Shown here piece by piece: positions 7,596 to 15,550 of a stretch of 64,000 bases of DNA (within the stretch, counting starts at the first letter, position 1; every line of letters starts with the position of its first letter). The notes beneath the pieces were generated by a model. The model saw only the letters and a list, made by a program, of their open reading frames with translations, searched no databases and was not told the DNA's origin. The stretch is from Bacillota bacterium (GTDB lineage Bacteria > Bacillota > Clostridia > Christensenellales > Borkfalkiaceae). The translations under genes and the position numbers were made by a program. The stretch covers positions 1 through 64,000 of the forward strand of contig JAHZBZ010000002.1 in the NCBI GenBank assembly GCA_019423125.1, given 5' to 3'.

Positions 7596-8505
7596 GACGG
7601 ATGCGCAGCTTTTGGAGACGATCGCGGACCTGCACGGCATTCCCGAGGGCAGTTTCAATATACGCAAGAACGGCAAACTCATGCTCCGCAACTCCGATCC
7701 GGATGTCGAGATCGTGCCCAAAAAGGACAAGGACGGGATCGATATCATCGTAAAAGCGGGCGTGAAAAACCGGTCGGTACACATTCCCGTCTTATTGACG
7801 ATCGGTGATTTTCAGGACACTGTTTACAACGACTTTTACATCGGCGCAAATGCGGACGTGACCATCATTGCGGGGTGCGGCATCCACAACGATGCCTGCG
7901 GCGATACCCGACACGACGGCATCCATTCTTTTCATCTTGAGAAAAACGCAAAGGTGCGCTACATCGAAAAGCATTATGCGGACGGCAAGAGCGACGGGGC
8001 AAAGGTCTTCAATCCCGTCACGAAGCTCGTGCTCAAGGAGAATGCCTGCTTTATCATGGAATCCACTCAGCTCGGCGGGGTCACGGATACTGACCGACGG
8101 ACGGTCGCTGATCTTGGGAAACGTGCCCGCCTGATCGTGAAGGAGAAGATCCTTACGGACGGGGAGCAGCGCGCGGTCACTGATTTCAAAGTCAATCTCA
8201 GAGGAAAAGGAAGCAGTGCGGATGTCGTCAGCCGCAGTGTGGCGCGTGGGTCTTCCGTTCAGAAATTCCGTTCCGATCTTGTGGGCAAGAGCGAATGTTT
8301 CGGACATGTGGAGTGCGACGGCATCGTGCTTGACTCCGCTCGCATCATTTCCACGCCGAAGATCGACGCGGTCAGTCCTGAGGCGAGTCTCGTGCATGAG
8401 GCGGCCGTCGGAAAGATCGCGGGGGAACAGCTTTTAAAATTGATGAGCCTCGGGCTTACCGAACAGGAAGCCGAGGATGCAGTGATCAAGGGCTTTTTAA
8501 ACTGA
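7588..8505 (+). CDS. sufB: SufB/SufD-family scaffold of a minimal SUF system
   Basis: Residues 60-285 form the right-handed beta-helix core of SufB/SufD (repeated short strands, GCGIHNDACGDTRHDGIH, TDRRTVADLGKRARL, RGSSVQKF and the HEAAVGKI segment near residue 270). At 305 residues it is much shorter than classical SufB (about 465) and lacks its N-terminal region, as in the compact SufBC systems of archaea and anaerobic Clostridia. Cys84, Cys91 and Cys240 are visible candidate ligands. The ATG at 7588 has AAGGAG seven bases upstream; the earlier ATG at 7582 is too close to it. Translation is coupled to sufC. Confidence 0.88.
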   Translation: MDKTDAQLLETIADLHGIPEGSFNIRKNGKLMLRNSDPDVEIVPKKDKDGIDIIVKAGVKNRSVHIPVLLTIGDFQDTVYNDFYIGANADVTIIAGCGIHNDACGDTRHDGIHSFHLEKNAKVRYIEKHYADGKSDGAKVFNPVTKLVLKENACFIMESTQLGGVTDTDRRTVADLGKRARLIVKEKILTDGEQRAVTDFKVNLRGKGSSADVVSRSVARGSSVQKFRSDLVGKSECFGHVECDGIVLDSARIISTPKIDAVSPEASLVHEAAVGKIAGEQLLKLMSLGLTEQEAEDAVIKGFLN

Positions 8506-8517
8506 ATCAGATTTTAT

Positions 8518-8551
8518 AAAAAACATCGTCGTTTGCGCGGCGGTGTTTTTT
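8518..8551 (+). terminator. Terminator of sufCB
   Basis: A 14-base stem (AAAAAACATCGTCG with CGGCGGTGTTTTTT, G-T pairs allowed) with a six-base loop and a T-run in the 3' arm. Confidence 0.8.
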
Positions 8552-8614
8552 ATGCACAAGGACGCATTCTTTCCGAATAGAATGTATGGAGGAATTTTTA
8601 CGGAGGAAGAGTCC

Positions 8615-9391
8615 TTGGATTGGCTTTTGGAACTGCCTGCCTGGGTGCAGGCGATGTTGGCAACACTCTTTACATATTTTATGACGGCGCTCGGCGCATC
8701 GTTTGTCTTCTTTTCGGGGCGGTTCAACAGCCGCATCCTGAATGCGATGCAGGGCACTGCGGCGGGGATCATGATCGCCGCAAGTTTCTTTTCTCTTTTG
8801 CTGCCTGCAAAAGAAAGACTGGAGGCGGCAAATGCAGGAGCAATGACAGCGATCGTCCTTTCCGTCGGCTTTATTGCGGGCGGTCTGTTCATCATTTTAT
8901 CCAATGCCTGGCTTGCGAGCAAGAGCATATTTTCAGGTGAGACGAGGGGCGGCGCGCTCATGTTCTGCGCGATGACGCTTCACAATATCCCCGAAGGATT
9001 TGCGATCGGCGTCGCGTTCGGCTCGCTTGCGGGTGGGTACGGAGCGATCGTGTCCGCGTTCATGCTCGCGCTTGGGATCGGAATACAGAATTTTCCTGAA
9101 GGGCTTTGCGTATCCGTGCCGCTCCGAAAACAGGGTTTTTCGGCGGGAAAGGCGTTTTTCTTCGGACAGTTTTCAGGGCTTGTTGAGGTGTTTGCCGGTA
9201 TTCTCGGCGCTCTTGCGGTGGGGGTTATCTCCGCGCTTCTTCCCTGGGCGCTGGCTTTTTCGGCGGGCGCGATGATCGCTGTATCCTGCGCCGAACTCAT
9301 CCCGCCTTCTGTTGCAGAGGGGAAGTATTCTGCGGTTGGCGGCGTCACGTTCGGCTTTGCGCTTATGATGCTCCTTGACGTGATTTTGTGA
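8615..9391 (+). CDS. ZIP-family metal transporter (GufA-like)
   Basis: ZIP proteins bring divalent metals, mostly zinc or iron, into the cytoplasm. The 258-residue protein has about eight membrane helices and the two metal-site helices of the family, TLHNIPEGFAIG and IQNFPEGLCVSVP, then CAELIPPS in a later helix. I place the start at the TTG of 8615, eight bases after a perfect GGAGG; upstream ATGs at 8552 and 8582 have no such site, and the first directly abuts the sufCB terminator. The metal cannot be told from sequence. The next gene is a copper ATPase with its own promoter. Confidence 0.9.
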   Translation: MDWLLELPAWVQAMLATLFTYFMTALGASFVFFSGRFNSRILNAMQGTAAGIMIAASFFSLLLPAKERLEAANAGAMTAIVLSVGFIAGGLFIILSNAWLASKSIFSGETRGGALMFCAMTLHNIPEGFAIGVAFGSLAGGYGAIVSAFMLALGIGIQNFPEGLCVSVPLRKQGFSAGKAFFFGQFSGLVEVFAGILGALAVGVISALLPWALAFSAGAMIAVSCAELIPPSVAEGKYSAVGGVTFGFALMMLLDVIL

Positions 9392-9470
9392 TATTCCGTT
9401 AAATTATGTCAGACATAATACCATGTTAAAGGTGTAAATCTACTGTTTTTTGCTGAAAAAATACGCCTAC

Positions 9471-9488
9471 AAAAAGAGCTCGCTTTTT
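9471..9488 (+). terminator. Weak AT-rich hairpin after the ZIP gene
   Basis: AAAAAG-AGCTCG-CTTTTT; a weak stem that may act as a terminator. Confidence 0.3.
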
Positions 9489-9513
9489 ATAAAAAGGAAT
9501 AAACAGCAATGGC

Positions 9514-9542
9514 TTGACATCGTCTGCTGCAAGGGCTATAAT
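9514..9542 (+). promoter_or_regulatory. copA promoter (perfect consensus)
   Basis: TTGACA (9514-9519), 17 bases, TATAAT (9537-9542). A promoter this strong is expected to need repression, consistent with the inverted repeat directly downstream. Confidence 0.85.
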
Positions 9543-9569
9543 AATTGCAACCTGTTAAGTTGCGATTAA
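9543..9569. promoter_or_regulatory. Putative operator of copA
   Basis: A ten-base inverted repeat with one mismatch, TAATTGCAAC and GTTGCGATTA around a seven-base centre, covers the expected transcription start just past the -10. It does not match the CopY box (TACAnnTGTA) and no repressor gene is adjacent, so the regulator is unknown. Confidence 0.5.
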
Positions 9570-9580
9570 AAGAGGTTAAT

Positions 9581-12061
9581 ATGCAGCAGCATTTTAAAGT
9601 GACCGGCATGACTTGTGCAGCCTGTTCGGCAGGCATTCAAAAGACGGTGGGAAAAATGAAAGGTGTTGATCGGGCCGAAGTCAGTCTGATGGGCGAGAGC
9701 ATGATCGTCTCTTACGATGAAAAGCTCGTTCGTGTACAGGACATTTTGCGTACGGTGACGGAGCTAGGGTATGGGATCTTTCCCGATGATGAGGCGGCAG
9801 AGCCTGAAAGAAAACCCGCATCGCAATTTGATGAGGAGGCGAAAAAGCTCCGCACGCGTTTTTTTGTTTCGCTCTGCTTCCTGGTGCCTTTGCTTTATTT
9901 CACCATGGCGCATATGTTCGGAGCGCCGCTTCCGTATTTTTTTGAGGAGCCTGTAAATCTTGCTCTTTGTCAGCTTCTTCTTACCGTGCCCGTTCTCTTT
10001 GTCAATTTTGCCTTTTTCAAAAGCGGGATCAAGGCTGCGATCAAGCGTGTTCCGAATATGGACACACTGGTCAGTCTCGGTTCTGCGGCTTCTTTTCTAT
10101 ATAGTGTATGTGTGATGTTTGTCATCGGCGTATCCGATCGGGAAACACAGCTCTCGCTTTCCGCTCACGGGCTTTTTTTTGAGTCGGCGGCGATGATCCT
10201 GACTTTGGTCACGCTCGGCAAATGGCTGGAGGCGCGTTCTAAAAAAAAGACGGGCGAAGAGGTGGAAAAACTACTTCGGCTTGCTCCCGAAATGGTGACC
10301 GTCGAGCGTGCGGGGGAGCTTTTTGTCATTCCGCTTCGTGAGCTGGCCGTCGGCGATATCGCTGTCGTAAAACAGGGAGACAGCTTTCCTGCGGACGGTG
10401 TGATCGTGGAGGGAAGCACGTTTGCTGATAAATCCGCCGTGACGGGCGAAAGTTTGCCCGTTGAAGTCGGCGTGGGAGATGCGGTCACGAGTGCGACGGT
10501 CAATCGCGGGAATGTTGTGCGCATCCGCGCCGAAAAAGTGGGAGAAGACACCGTCCTGTCCAAGATCGTCAGGCTTGTACGCTCGGCGGGTACTTCCAAA
10601 GCGCCCATCGAAAAGACGGTGGACAAGATCGCCGCTGTTTTTGTTCCTGCGGTTCTCCTCATTGCGGCGGTGACGTTTGCCGTCTGGCTGATCGTTGGCG
10701 CCGTCGGCGGGAACGTTCAGTTCTCCCGTGCGCTGAACATGGCTATCAGCGTCCTTGTCATCTCCTGTCCGTGTGCGCTGGGGCTTGCGACACCCGTCGC
10801 CGTCATGGCCGCCACGGGAAGAGGCGCGTCGCTCGGCATTCTCTTTAAAGATGCCGAGGCGTTACAGAAGGCGCATGGCATAAAAAATGTGCTTTTGGAC
10901 AAGACGGCAACACTCACTGAAGGAAAACCGCGTGTCCACGACATACTTCTCTTCGGAGAATGCACACGCGAGCGCGCCCTTGCGGCTGCGGCAAGCGTGG
11001 AGCTCGGTTCGAATCATCCGCTCGCAGATTGTATTATTTCCCGCGCGAGGGAGGAGGGTGTCGTCTTTTCGGCGGCTCCCGGTTTCCGATATTCTGCAGG
11101 GCTCGGCGCAGCGGCGGGAGATATTCTGATCGGAAACGAGAAGTGGATGCTCAGCAATTCGATCGATATTACGGGCGGAAAAGAGAGCGCGCGGCAGCTT
11201 GAAGGACAGGGAAAAACAGTCCTGTACCTTGCGGAGGGCAAAACTCTTGCGGCGATCTTTGCGGTTGCGGACACTCTGAAAGAGGGAAGTCGCGACGCAG
11301 TCGGCGAGCTTGTTTCGCGCGGGATCTGCCCCGTCATGCTTACGGGGGACGCTGAGGGTGCAGCGCGCGCGATCGCCGCCCAAGTCGGGATCGATGAAGT
11401 TCGTGCCGAGGTCATGCCGCAGGACAAGCTGGAGGCGGTTTTGGAAAGCAAAAAGAGCGGCGTCACGGCGATGGTCGGTGACGGGATCAACGATTCGCCC
11501 GCTCTCAAAGAGGCGGATGTCGGCATTGCTATGGGCAACGGAACAGACATCGCCATCGATGCGGCGGACGTCGTTCTCGTTGCAGGCGATCTGCGCGCGC
11601 TGAATTCCGCGATCGATCTGAGCCGCGCGGCGGTGCGCAATATCAAGGAAAACCTTTTTTGGGCTTTCTTGTACAACCTCATCGGAATACCGATCGCGGC
11701 GGGGGTATTTTATTCGCTCGGACTCATGCTCAATCCCATGATCGGCGCAGCGGCAATGAGCCTGAGTTCCGTCTGTGTCGTAGGGAATGCCCTGCGGCTC
11801 ATGCGTTTCCGTCCGAAACATGAAAAAAATAAAATAGTCCGCAAGGACGAAGGAGAAAGGATGAAAAAGATCCTGGTTATAGAAGGGATGAGCTGTTCGC
11901 ACTGCAGTGCACGCGTGGAGAATGCACTAAATGCTATCGAGGGCGTTAAGGCGAGCGTCGAGCTCAAGAAAAAACGCGCACTTGTCGAGACTGAGGTCGC
12001 GGACGATATTCTCGTAAAAGCAGTCGAGGATGCTGGCTATAAGGTCACGAAAATAAAATGA
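9581..12061 (+). CDS. copA: Copper-transporting P1B ATPase with N- and C-terminal HMA domains
   Basis: The 826-residue protein exports monovalent copper. It has an N-terminal HMA domain (GMTCAAC, C12 and C15), eight membrane helices with the CPC metal site (C396, C398), actuator AVTGES, nucleotide-domain SNHPLA and the hinge MVGDGINDSP. The phosphorylation loop reads DKTATLTEG from D440, with Ala443 where the family has an almost invariant Gly (DKTGT); the codon is GCA at 10907. A second HMA domain (GMSCSHC, C772 and C775) is fused to the C-terminus. The start at 9581 follows AGAGG. An internal ATG at 11861 with a strong ribosome site could release this domain as a free chaperone. Confidence 0.93.
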   Translation: MQQHFKVTGMTCAACSAGIQKTVGKMKGVDRAEVSLMGESMIVSYDEKLVRVQDILRTVTELGYGIFPDDEAAEPERKPASQFDEEAKKLRTRFFVSLCFLVPLLYFTMAHMFGAPLPYFFEEPVNLALCQLLLTVPVLFVNFAFFKSGIKAAIKRVPNMDTLVSLGSAASFLYSVCVMFVIGVSDRETQLSLSAHGLFFESAAMILTLVTLGKWLEARSKKKTGEEVEKLLRLAPEMVTVERAGELFVIPLRELAVGDIAVVKQGDSFPADGVIVEGSTFADKSAVTGESLPVEVGVGDAVTSATVNRGNVVRIRAEKVGEDTVLSKIVRLVRSAGTSKAPIEKTVDKIAAVFVPAVLLIAAVTFAVWLIVGAVGGNVQFSRALNMAISVLVISCPCALGLATPVAVMAATGRGASLGILFKDAEALQKAHGIKNVLLDKTATLTEGKPRVHDILLFGECTRERALAAAASVELGSNHPLADCIISRAREEGVVFSAAPGFRYSAGLGAAAGDILIGNEKWMLSNSIDITGGKESARQLEGQGKTVLYLAEGKTLAAIFAVADTLKEGSRDAVGELVSRGICPVMLTGDAEGAARAIAAQVGIDEVRAEVMPQDKLEAVLESKKSGVTAMVGDGINDSPALKEADVGIAMGNGTDIAIDAADVVLVAGDLRALNSAIDLSRAAVRNIKENLFWAFLYNLIGIPIAAGVFYSLGLMLNPMIGAAAMSLSSVCVVGNALRLMRFRPKHEKNKIVRKDEGERMKKILVIEGMSCSHCSARVENALNAIEGVKASVELKKKRALVETEVADDILVKAVEDAGYKVTKIK
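11861..12061 (+). CDS. Possible internally initiated CopZ-like copper chaperone
   Basis: Within copA and in the same frame, the ATG at 11861 is preceded five bases upstream by AAGGAG, a better ribosome-binding site than that of copA itself. Translation here would give a free 66-residue HMA protein with GMSCSHC, the normal size and start of CopZ chaperones (MKKILVIEGM). Either the site is a relic of a separate copZ gene that fused in frame, or both products are made. Initiation is inferred from sequence only. Confidence 0.5.
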   Translation: MKKILVIEGMSCSHCSARVENALNAIEGVKASVELKKKRALVETEVADDILVKAVEDAGYKVTKIK

Positions 12062-12064
12062 CAG

Positions 12065-12097
12065 ATCTCCCGCTTTCTGCCGAAGCGGGAGATTTTT
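12065..12097 (+). terminator. copA terminator
   Basis: A perfect 11-base stem ATCTCCCGCTT / AAGCGGGAGAT followed by five T. Confidence 0.9.
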
Positions 12098-12128
12098 CTG
12101 TGCGGAGCGATAAATTACTGCGGTGATG

Positions 12129-12157
12129 TTGCAATGTTCGGACAGATGTGATAAAAT
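12129..12157 (+). promoter_or_regulatory. Promoter of the HD-domain / GH31 operon
   Basis: TTGCAA (12129-12134), 17 bases, TAAAAT (12152-12157). Confidence 0.6.
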
Positions 12158-12192
12158 AAAATACGATCAAAAAAGGAGGCGGGCATACTCGG

Positions 12193-12780
12193 ATGGACAA
12201 CGGCAAAGAGTGTTTTTTAAAGATCTATGATTCGACCATCAAGAGGGAGGGGGCAAAAGAACTGCGCGATTACCTTCTAAAATCGGATTTTTTCCGCGCG
12301 CCTGCGAGCATCCGTTATCACTGCGCCTATGAGGGCGGGCTTTGCGAACACAGCGTCAACACCTACCGCCGCCTTCTTGCAAACGTAAAAAACGAGTTCG
12401 GTTCCGATTGGGAGAAACGCTATTCGCACGAGACTGTCGCGGTCTGCGGCCTGCTCCATGATCTGTGCAAGATCGATTACTATAAGCCGGATTTCCGCAA
12501 CGTAAAGGAAAACGGAGAATGGGTGCGCAAACCCTGCTTTACGCGGGAAGAAGCGCTTCCGTTCGGGCACGGGGAGAAATCAGTATACATTGCAAACAGT
12601 TTTCTGCGGCTTTCCAGAGAGGAAGCGATGGCGATCAACTGGCACATGGGCGGCTTTGACATGCGTGCAAAGGGCGGCGATTTTTCCATCAGCGAGGCGT
12701 ATTGCAAATTTCCGCTTGCTGTTTTGTTGCATGTTTCCGATCTTGAAGCGACCTATATAGACGAAAAGAGGGGCAGCTGA
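12193..12780 (+). CDS. HD-domain metal-dependent phosphohydrolase
   Basis: 195 residues with the HD-domain metal ligands in order: CEHSVN (about residue 51), LLHDLCK with the paired His-Asp (about 91), GHGEKSV and NWHMGGFD. The layout resembles the HD domain of YhaM-type 3'-5' exoribonucleases but the nucleic-acid-binding part is absent, so the substrate (nucleotide, signalling nucleotide or RNA end) is unknown. The GGAGG site is 13 bases from the ATG, longer than usual, but no other start codon lies in frame between them. The GH31 gene follows after 23 bases, probably in the same transcript. Confidence 0.8.
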   Translation: MDNGKECFLKIYDSTIKREGAKELRDYLLKSDFFRAPASIRYHCAYEGGLCEHSVNTYRRLLANVKNEFGSDWEKRYSHETVAVCGLLHDLCKIDYYKPDFRNVKENGEWVRKPCFTREEALPFGHGEKSVYIANSFLRLSREEAMAINWHMGGFDMRAKGGDFSISEAYCKFPLAVLLHVSDLEATYIDEKRGS

Positions 12781-12803
12781 GCCGAATTGCGGAGGAAAAC
12801 AAG

Positions 12804-14750
12804 ATGATCACAGCGTATTTGTACGGCGAGCCTTTCGATACCGAAGCCGTCGTCGAGGAAGTCCCGATCTGCGATAGGCAGACGCGCTTTACCGTCACGG
12901 ATGAGGACGGCGTGCGCGTTTTTCGTGCGCCGCTTGCTCCGAGTGATGCGGTCTACGGTTTGGGTCAGACCATGCGCGGCATCAATAAAAGGGGCGGCCG
13001 ATATGTGAGTTTCAATTGCGACGACCCGAGGCACAACGATGAGATGCCTTCGATGTACGGCTCGCACAATTTCTTTGTCGTGGACGGCGCGGAGAAATAC
13101 GGTGCCTTTTTCGATACGCCCGCACGTGCTGTCTTTGAGAGCGGCTTCAAGGGGAGCGGAGAGATCTGCGTGCGCTGTGAGAGAGATGTCAAACTCTACA
13201 TCATTGAGGGCGAGAGCGCATATGCGATCGTCCGCCGTTTTCTGCGTGCGATCGGCAGGAGCTTTGTGCCGCCGCTCTGGGCATTCGGATTCGGACAGAG
13301 CCGCTGGGGCTATAAGAACGAGAAGGACATTGAAAAAGTCTTGTTCGGATACAGAAAGGCGGGCATCCCGCTCGACTATATCTGTATGGACATCGACTAT
13401 ATGGATCGCTATATCGATTTTACCCTCAACAAACGCCGCTTTCCGAATTTTGCTGCGTTCAACCGTGAGATGAAAAAATTCGGCATACGCCTCGTTCCTA
13501 TCGTAGATGCAGCGATCAAGGAAGAAAAGGGTGAGCCCACTTATGAAGAGGGAGTACAAAAAGGGTACTTCTGCAAAAACCGCGAGGGCGGTTATTTCAG
13601 GGCGGCTGTCTGGCCGGGAATGACACATCTTCCTGATTTTTTGCGGCCCGAGGTGCGCAAGTGGTTCGGGAGGAAGTACAAGGTATACACCGACTGCGGC
13701 GTGGAAGGGTTTTGGAACGACATGAATGAACCCTCCATCTTTTACAGTGAGTATACAAAAAACAAGGCGCTGCATAAGTATATCTTAAAAAATCACAAAG
13801 AGGATCCTGATTTTGTCGCAAACGGCTTTTTCAGTGATTACGCTTCTTTTTATCACGAGGTGAACGGAAAAAAAATAAATCATTATGATGTTCACAATGT
13901 CTATGGGTACATGATGACGCGCGCATCCTGCGAGGGACTTTCTGCACTCACCGACAAGCGCTTTCTCCTCTTTTCGAGATCCTCATACATCGGCGCGCAC
14001 CGCTACGGCGGCATGTGGACGGGAGACAACACTTCTTGCTGGGCGCATCTGCGGCAGAATCTTCTGCACATGCCTTCGCTCAATATGTGCGGTTTTCTCT
14101 TCAGCGGAGCGGATACGGGCGGGTTCATGGGGAACTGTGATCGCGAGCTATTGCTCCGTTGGCTGGCGCTTTCCGTCTTTACGCCGCTCATGCGCGACCA
14201 TACCAGCAAGAGCACGCGCAGGCAGGAGTGTTATCGTTACGGCAAGACGGAAGATTTTGTCAGTATTGTTTCTCTGCGTTATAAACTTCTGCCGTACATC
14301 TATTCGGAATTCATGAAGGCCGTGCTCAACTATGACATGTATTTTAAACCGCTCGCTTTCGTATTTCCTGAAGACCGACGCGCCGCAAAGATCGAGGATC
14401 AGATGATGGTCGGCGGTTCTATGATGATCGCGCCTTTTATGGAAAAGGGGAAGAGTGAGCGCACTGTCTACTTACCCGAACCCATGACGTGCGTGAAATA
14501 CGACGGAAACAATTTTCTTTGCCGCTTTTTCCCCGCGGGCGAACATATCATCATTGCTGAACTGCATGAAGTTGTCTTTTTTGTCCGCAAGGGTAAACTT
14601 GTGCCAGTCGGGAAGGGCGCGCAGGACACATCATCGCTGCGCCTTGACGACGTGGAGTTTTTGGGGGACGGCGAGCAGTACGAACTCTATGCTGACGACG
14701 GATACACGAGAGACGTATCGCTCGACCGCATCAGGATATTGAAAAAATAA
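12804..14750 (+). CDS. GH31-family alpha-glucosidase
   Basis: The 648-residue cytoplasmic enzyme (no signal peptide) should release sugar from the non-reducing end of alpha-glucosides. It shows the GH31 N-terminal beta-sandwich (YGLGQTMRGIN), the barrel start PPLWAFGFGQSRWGY, the nucleophile region GFWNDMNEPS with Asp, and the acid/base segment GMWTGDNTSCW. Substrate specificity (maltose, isomaltose, xyloside) is not evident. GGAGG is eight bases before the ATG. An IS200-type element has its end about 15-20 bases past the stop codon. Confidence 0.93.
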   Translation: MITAYLYGEPFDTEAVVEEVPICDRQTRFTVTDEDGVRVFRAPLAPSDAVYGLGQTMRGINKRGGRYVSFNCDDPRHNDEMPSMYGSHNFFVVDGAEKYGAFFDTPARAVFESGFKGSGEICVRCERDVKLYIIEGESAYAIVRRFLRAIGRSFVPPLWAFGFGQSRWGYKNEKDIEKVLFGYRKAGIPLDYICMDIDYMDRYIDFTLNKRRFPNFAAFNREMKKFGIRLVPIVDAAIKEEKGEPTYEEGVQKGYFCKNREGGYFRAAVWPGMTHLPDFLRPEVRKWFGRKYKVYTDCGVEGFWNDMNEPSIFYSEYTKNKALHKYILKNHKEDPDFVANGFFSDYASFYHEVNGKKINHYDVHNVYGYMMTRASCEGLSALTDKRFLLFSRSSYIGAHRYGGMWTGDNTSCWAHLRQNLLHMPSLNMCGFLFSGADTGGFMGNCDRELLLRWLALSVFTPLMRDHTSKSTRRQECYRYGKTEDFVSIVSLRYKLLPYIYSEFMKAVLNYDMYFKPLAFVFPEDRRAAKIEDQMMVGGSMMIAPFMEKGKSERTVYLPEPMTCVKYDGNNFLCRFFPAGEHIIIAELHEVVFFVRKGKLVPVGKGAQDTSSLRLDDVEFLGDGEQYELYADDGYTRDVSLDRIRILKK

Positions 14751-14772
14751 CAATTTTATTTAAAAAAAAACA

Positions 14773-14796
14773 AAACCACCAGTAAACTGGTGGTTT
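14773..14796. repeat. Subterminal hairpin, right end of the IS200 element
   Basis: Perfect ten-base stem with TAAA loop; in this family such hairpins are recognised by the transposase. Confidence 0.6.
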
Positions 14797-14875
14797 GCAC
14801 AGACCCTAAAAGGGTTTAATGCCGGCGCACCCGTCAACGGGTACCGAAATTTGGCAACGCATCACTATTCTCTGG

Positions 14876-14903
14876 CAGCCGCTATGTCGCGGCTGTCTTT
14901 TTT
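14876..14903 (+). terminator. Terminator facing the transposase gene
   Basis: CAGCCGC / GCGGCTG with a six-base loop, then TCTTTTTT. On the + strand it would stop transcripts from the GH31 operon before they run antisense into tnpA. Confidence 0.75.
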
Positions 14904-14906
14904 GCC

Positions 14907-15374
14907 TTATTTATTCTTGATACCCGTAAACGGGTCTATGTACTCACTCATGCTGATTTGGTCATGCATACGGTCTTCCTCCAATTGTTTTTTTATGTAC
15001 TCTTGGATTACCCGCTCATTTCGCCCTACCGTATCGACATAGTACCCGCGGCACCAAAAATTTCTGCTCCCGTACTTGTATTTTAAGTTCGCATGCCTGT
15101 CGAATATCATCAACGTGCTTTTTCCCTTGAGAAATCCCATGAACTGTGCTATACTTATATACGGCGGCACACTTACCAGCATATGGATATGATCCGGACA
15201 CGCCTCTGCCTCGATTATTTCCACTTTCTTCTCGTTGCAGAGTTTCCGTATAATCTCTCCTATATCTTTTTTCAGTTGTCCATATATTTCTTTTCTCCTG
15301 TATTTGGGTGCAAAGACTATATGATATTCACATCTGTATGTCGAATGTGCTGTTTGTTTAATTTCATTCTTCAT
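14907..15374 (-). CDS. tnpA: IS200/IS605-family Y1 transposase
   Basis: 155 residues. HUH single-strand transposases use one tyrosine: the metal-binding H62-x-H64 (PDHIHML) and catalytic Y126 (VIQEYIKKQ) are both present, as are the family's YHIVFAPKYRR start and FLKGKS helix. The gene appears intact. The start at 15374 follows AGGAGG ten bases away; the frame extends 14 codons further without a ribosome site. No TnpB/IscB partner is encoded. Confidence 0.95.
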   Translation of the reverse strand: MKNEIKQTAHSTYRCEYHIVFAPKYRRKEIYGQLKKDIGEIIRKLCNEKKVEIIEAEACPDHIHMLVSVPPYISIAQFMGFLKGKSTLMIFDRHANLKYKYGSRNFWCRGYYVDTVGRNERVIQEYIKKQLEEDRMHDQISMSEYIDPFTGIKNK

Positions 15375-15467
15375 TTGATAAAAACCTCCTGTTATTCTTA
15401 GTGATGCGGTCGCCAAACCTTCACTATTATAACACAGAGGTTTTTATTTACTGAAGTTCTTTTGCCT

Positions 15468-15486
15468 CCCCCAGTATAACTGGGGG
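15468..15486. repeat. Subterminal hairpin, left end of the IS200 element
   Basis: Perfect eight-base stem CCCCCAGT / ACTGGGGG with loop ATA, upstream of tnpA. Confidence 0.6.
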
Positions 15487-15513
15487 TTTATTCATGCTAA
15501 AGCGCCAATAAAT

Positions 15514-15544
15514 CCCCCGCGCCGCATTATATGCGGCGCGGGGG
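15514..15544 (-). terminator. GC-rich hairpin after the AraC-type regulator
   Basis: A perfect 14-base stem CCCCCGCGCCGCAT / ATGCGGCGCGGGGG just past the regulator's stop codon. The T-run on the minus strand is poor (ATTTATT), but the stem is very strong. Confidence 0.65.
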
Positions 15545-15550
15545 CTTCGT

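Larger units (their letters stand above)
14770..15490 (-). mobile_element. IS200-type insertion sequence (approximate limits)
   Basis: A single transposase gene is flanked by subterminal hairpins as in the IS200 group of IS200/IS605: 14773-14796 (AAACCACCAG/CTGGTGGTTT) and 15468-15486 (CCCCCAGT/ACTGGGGG). There is no accompanying TnpB. Further small inverted repeats lie at about 14805-14850. Exact ends cannot be set because this family makes no target duplication. Confidence 0.8.

Noticed and set aside
9545..9580. Upstream start for copA
   Set aside because: The added codons would overlap the operator and the expected transcript start; the ATG at 9581 has its own ribosome site and starts the HMA domain properly.
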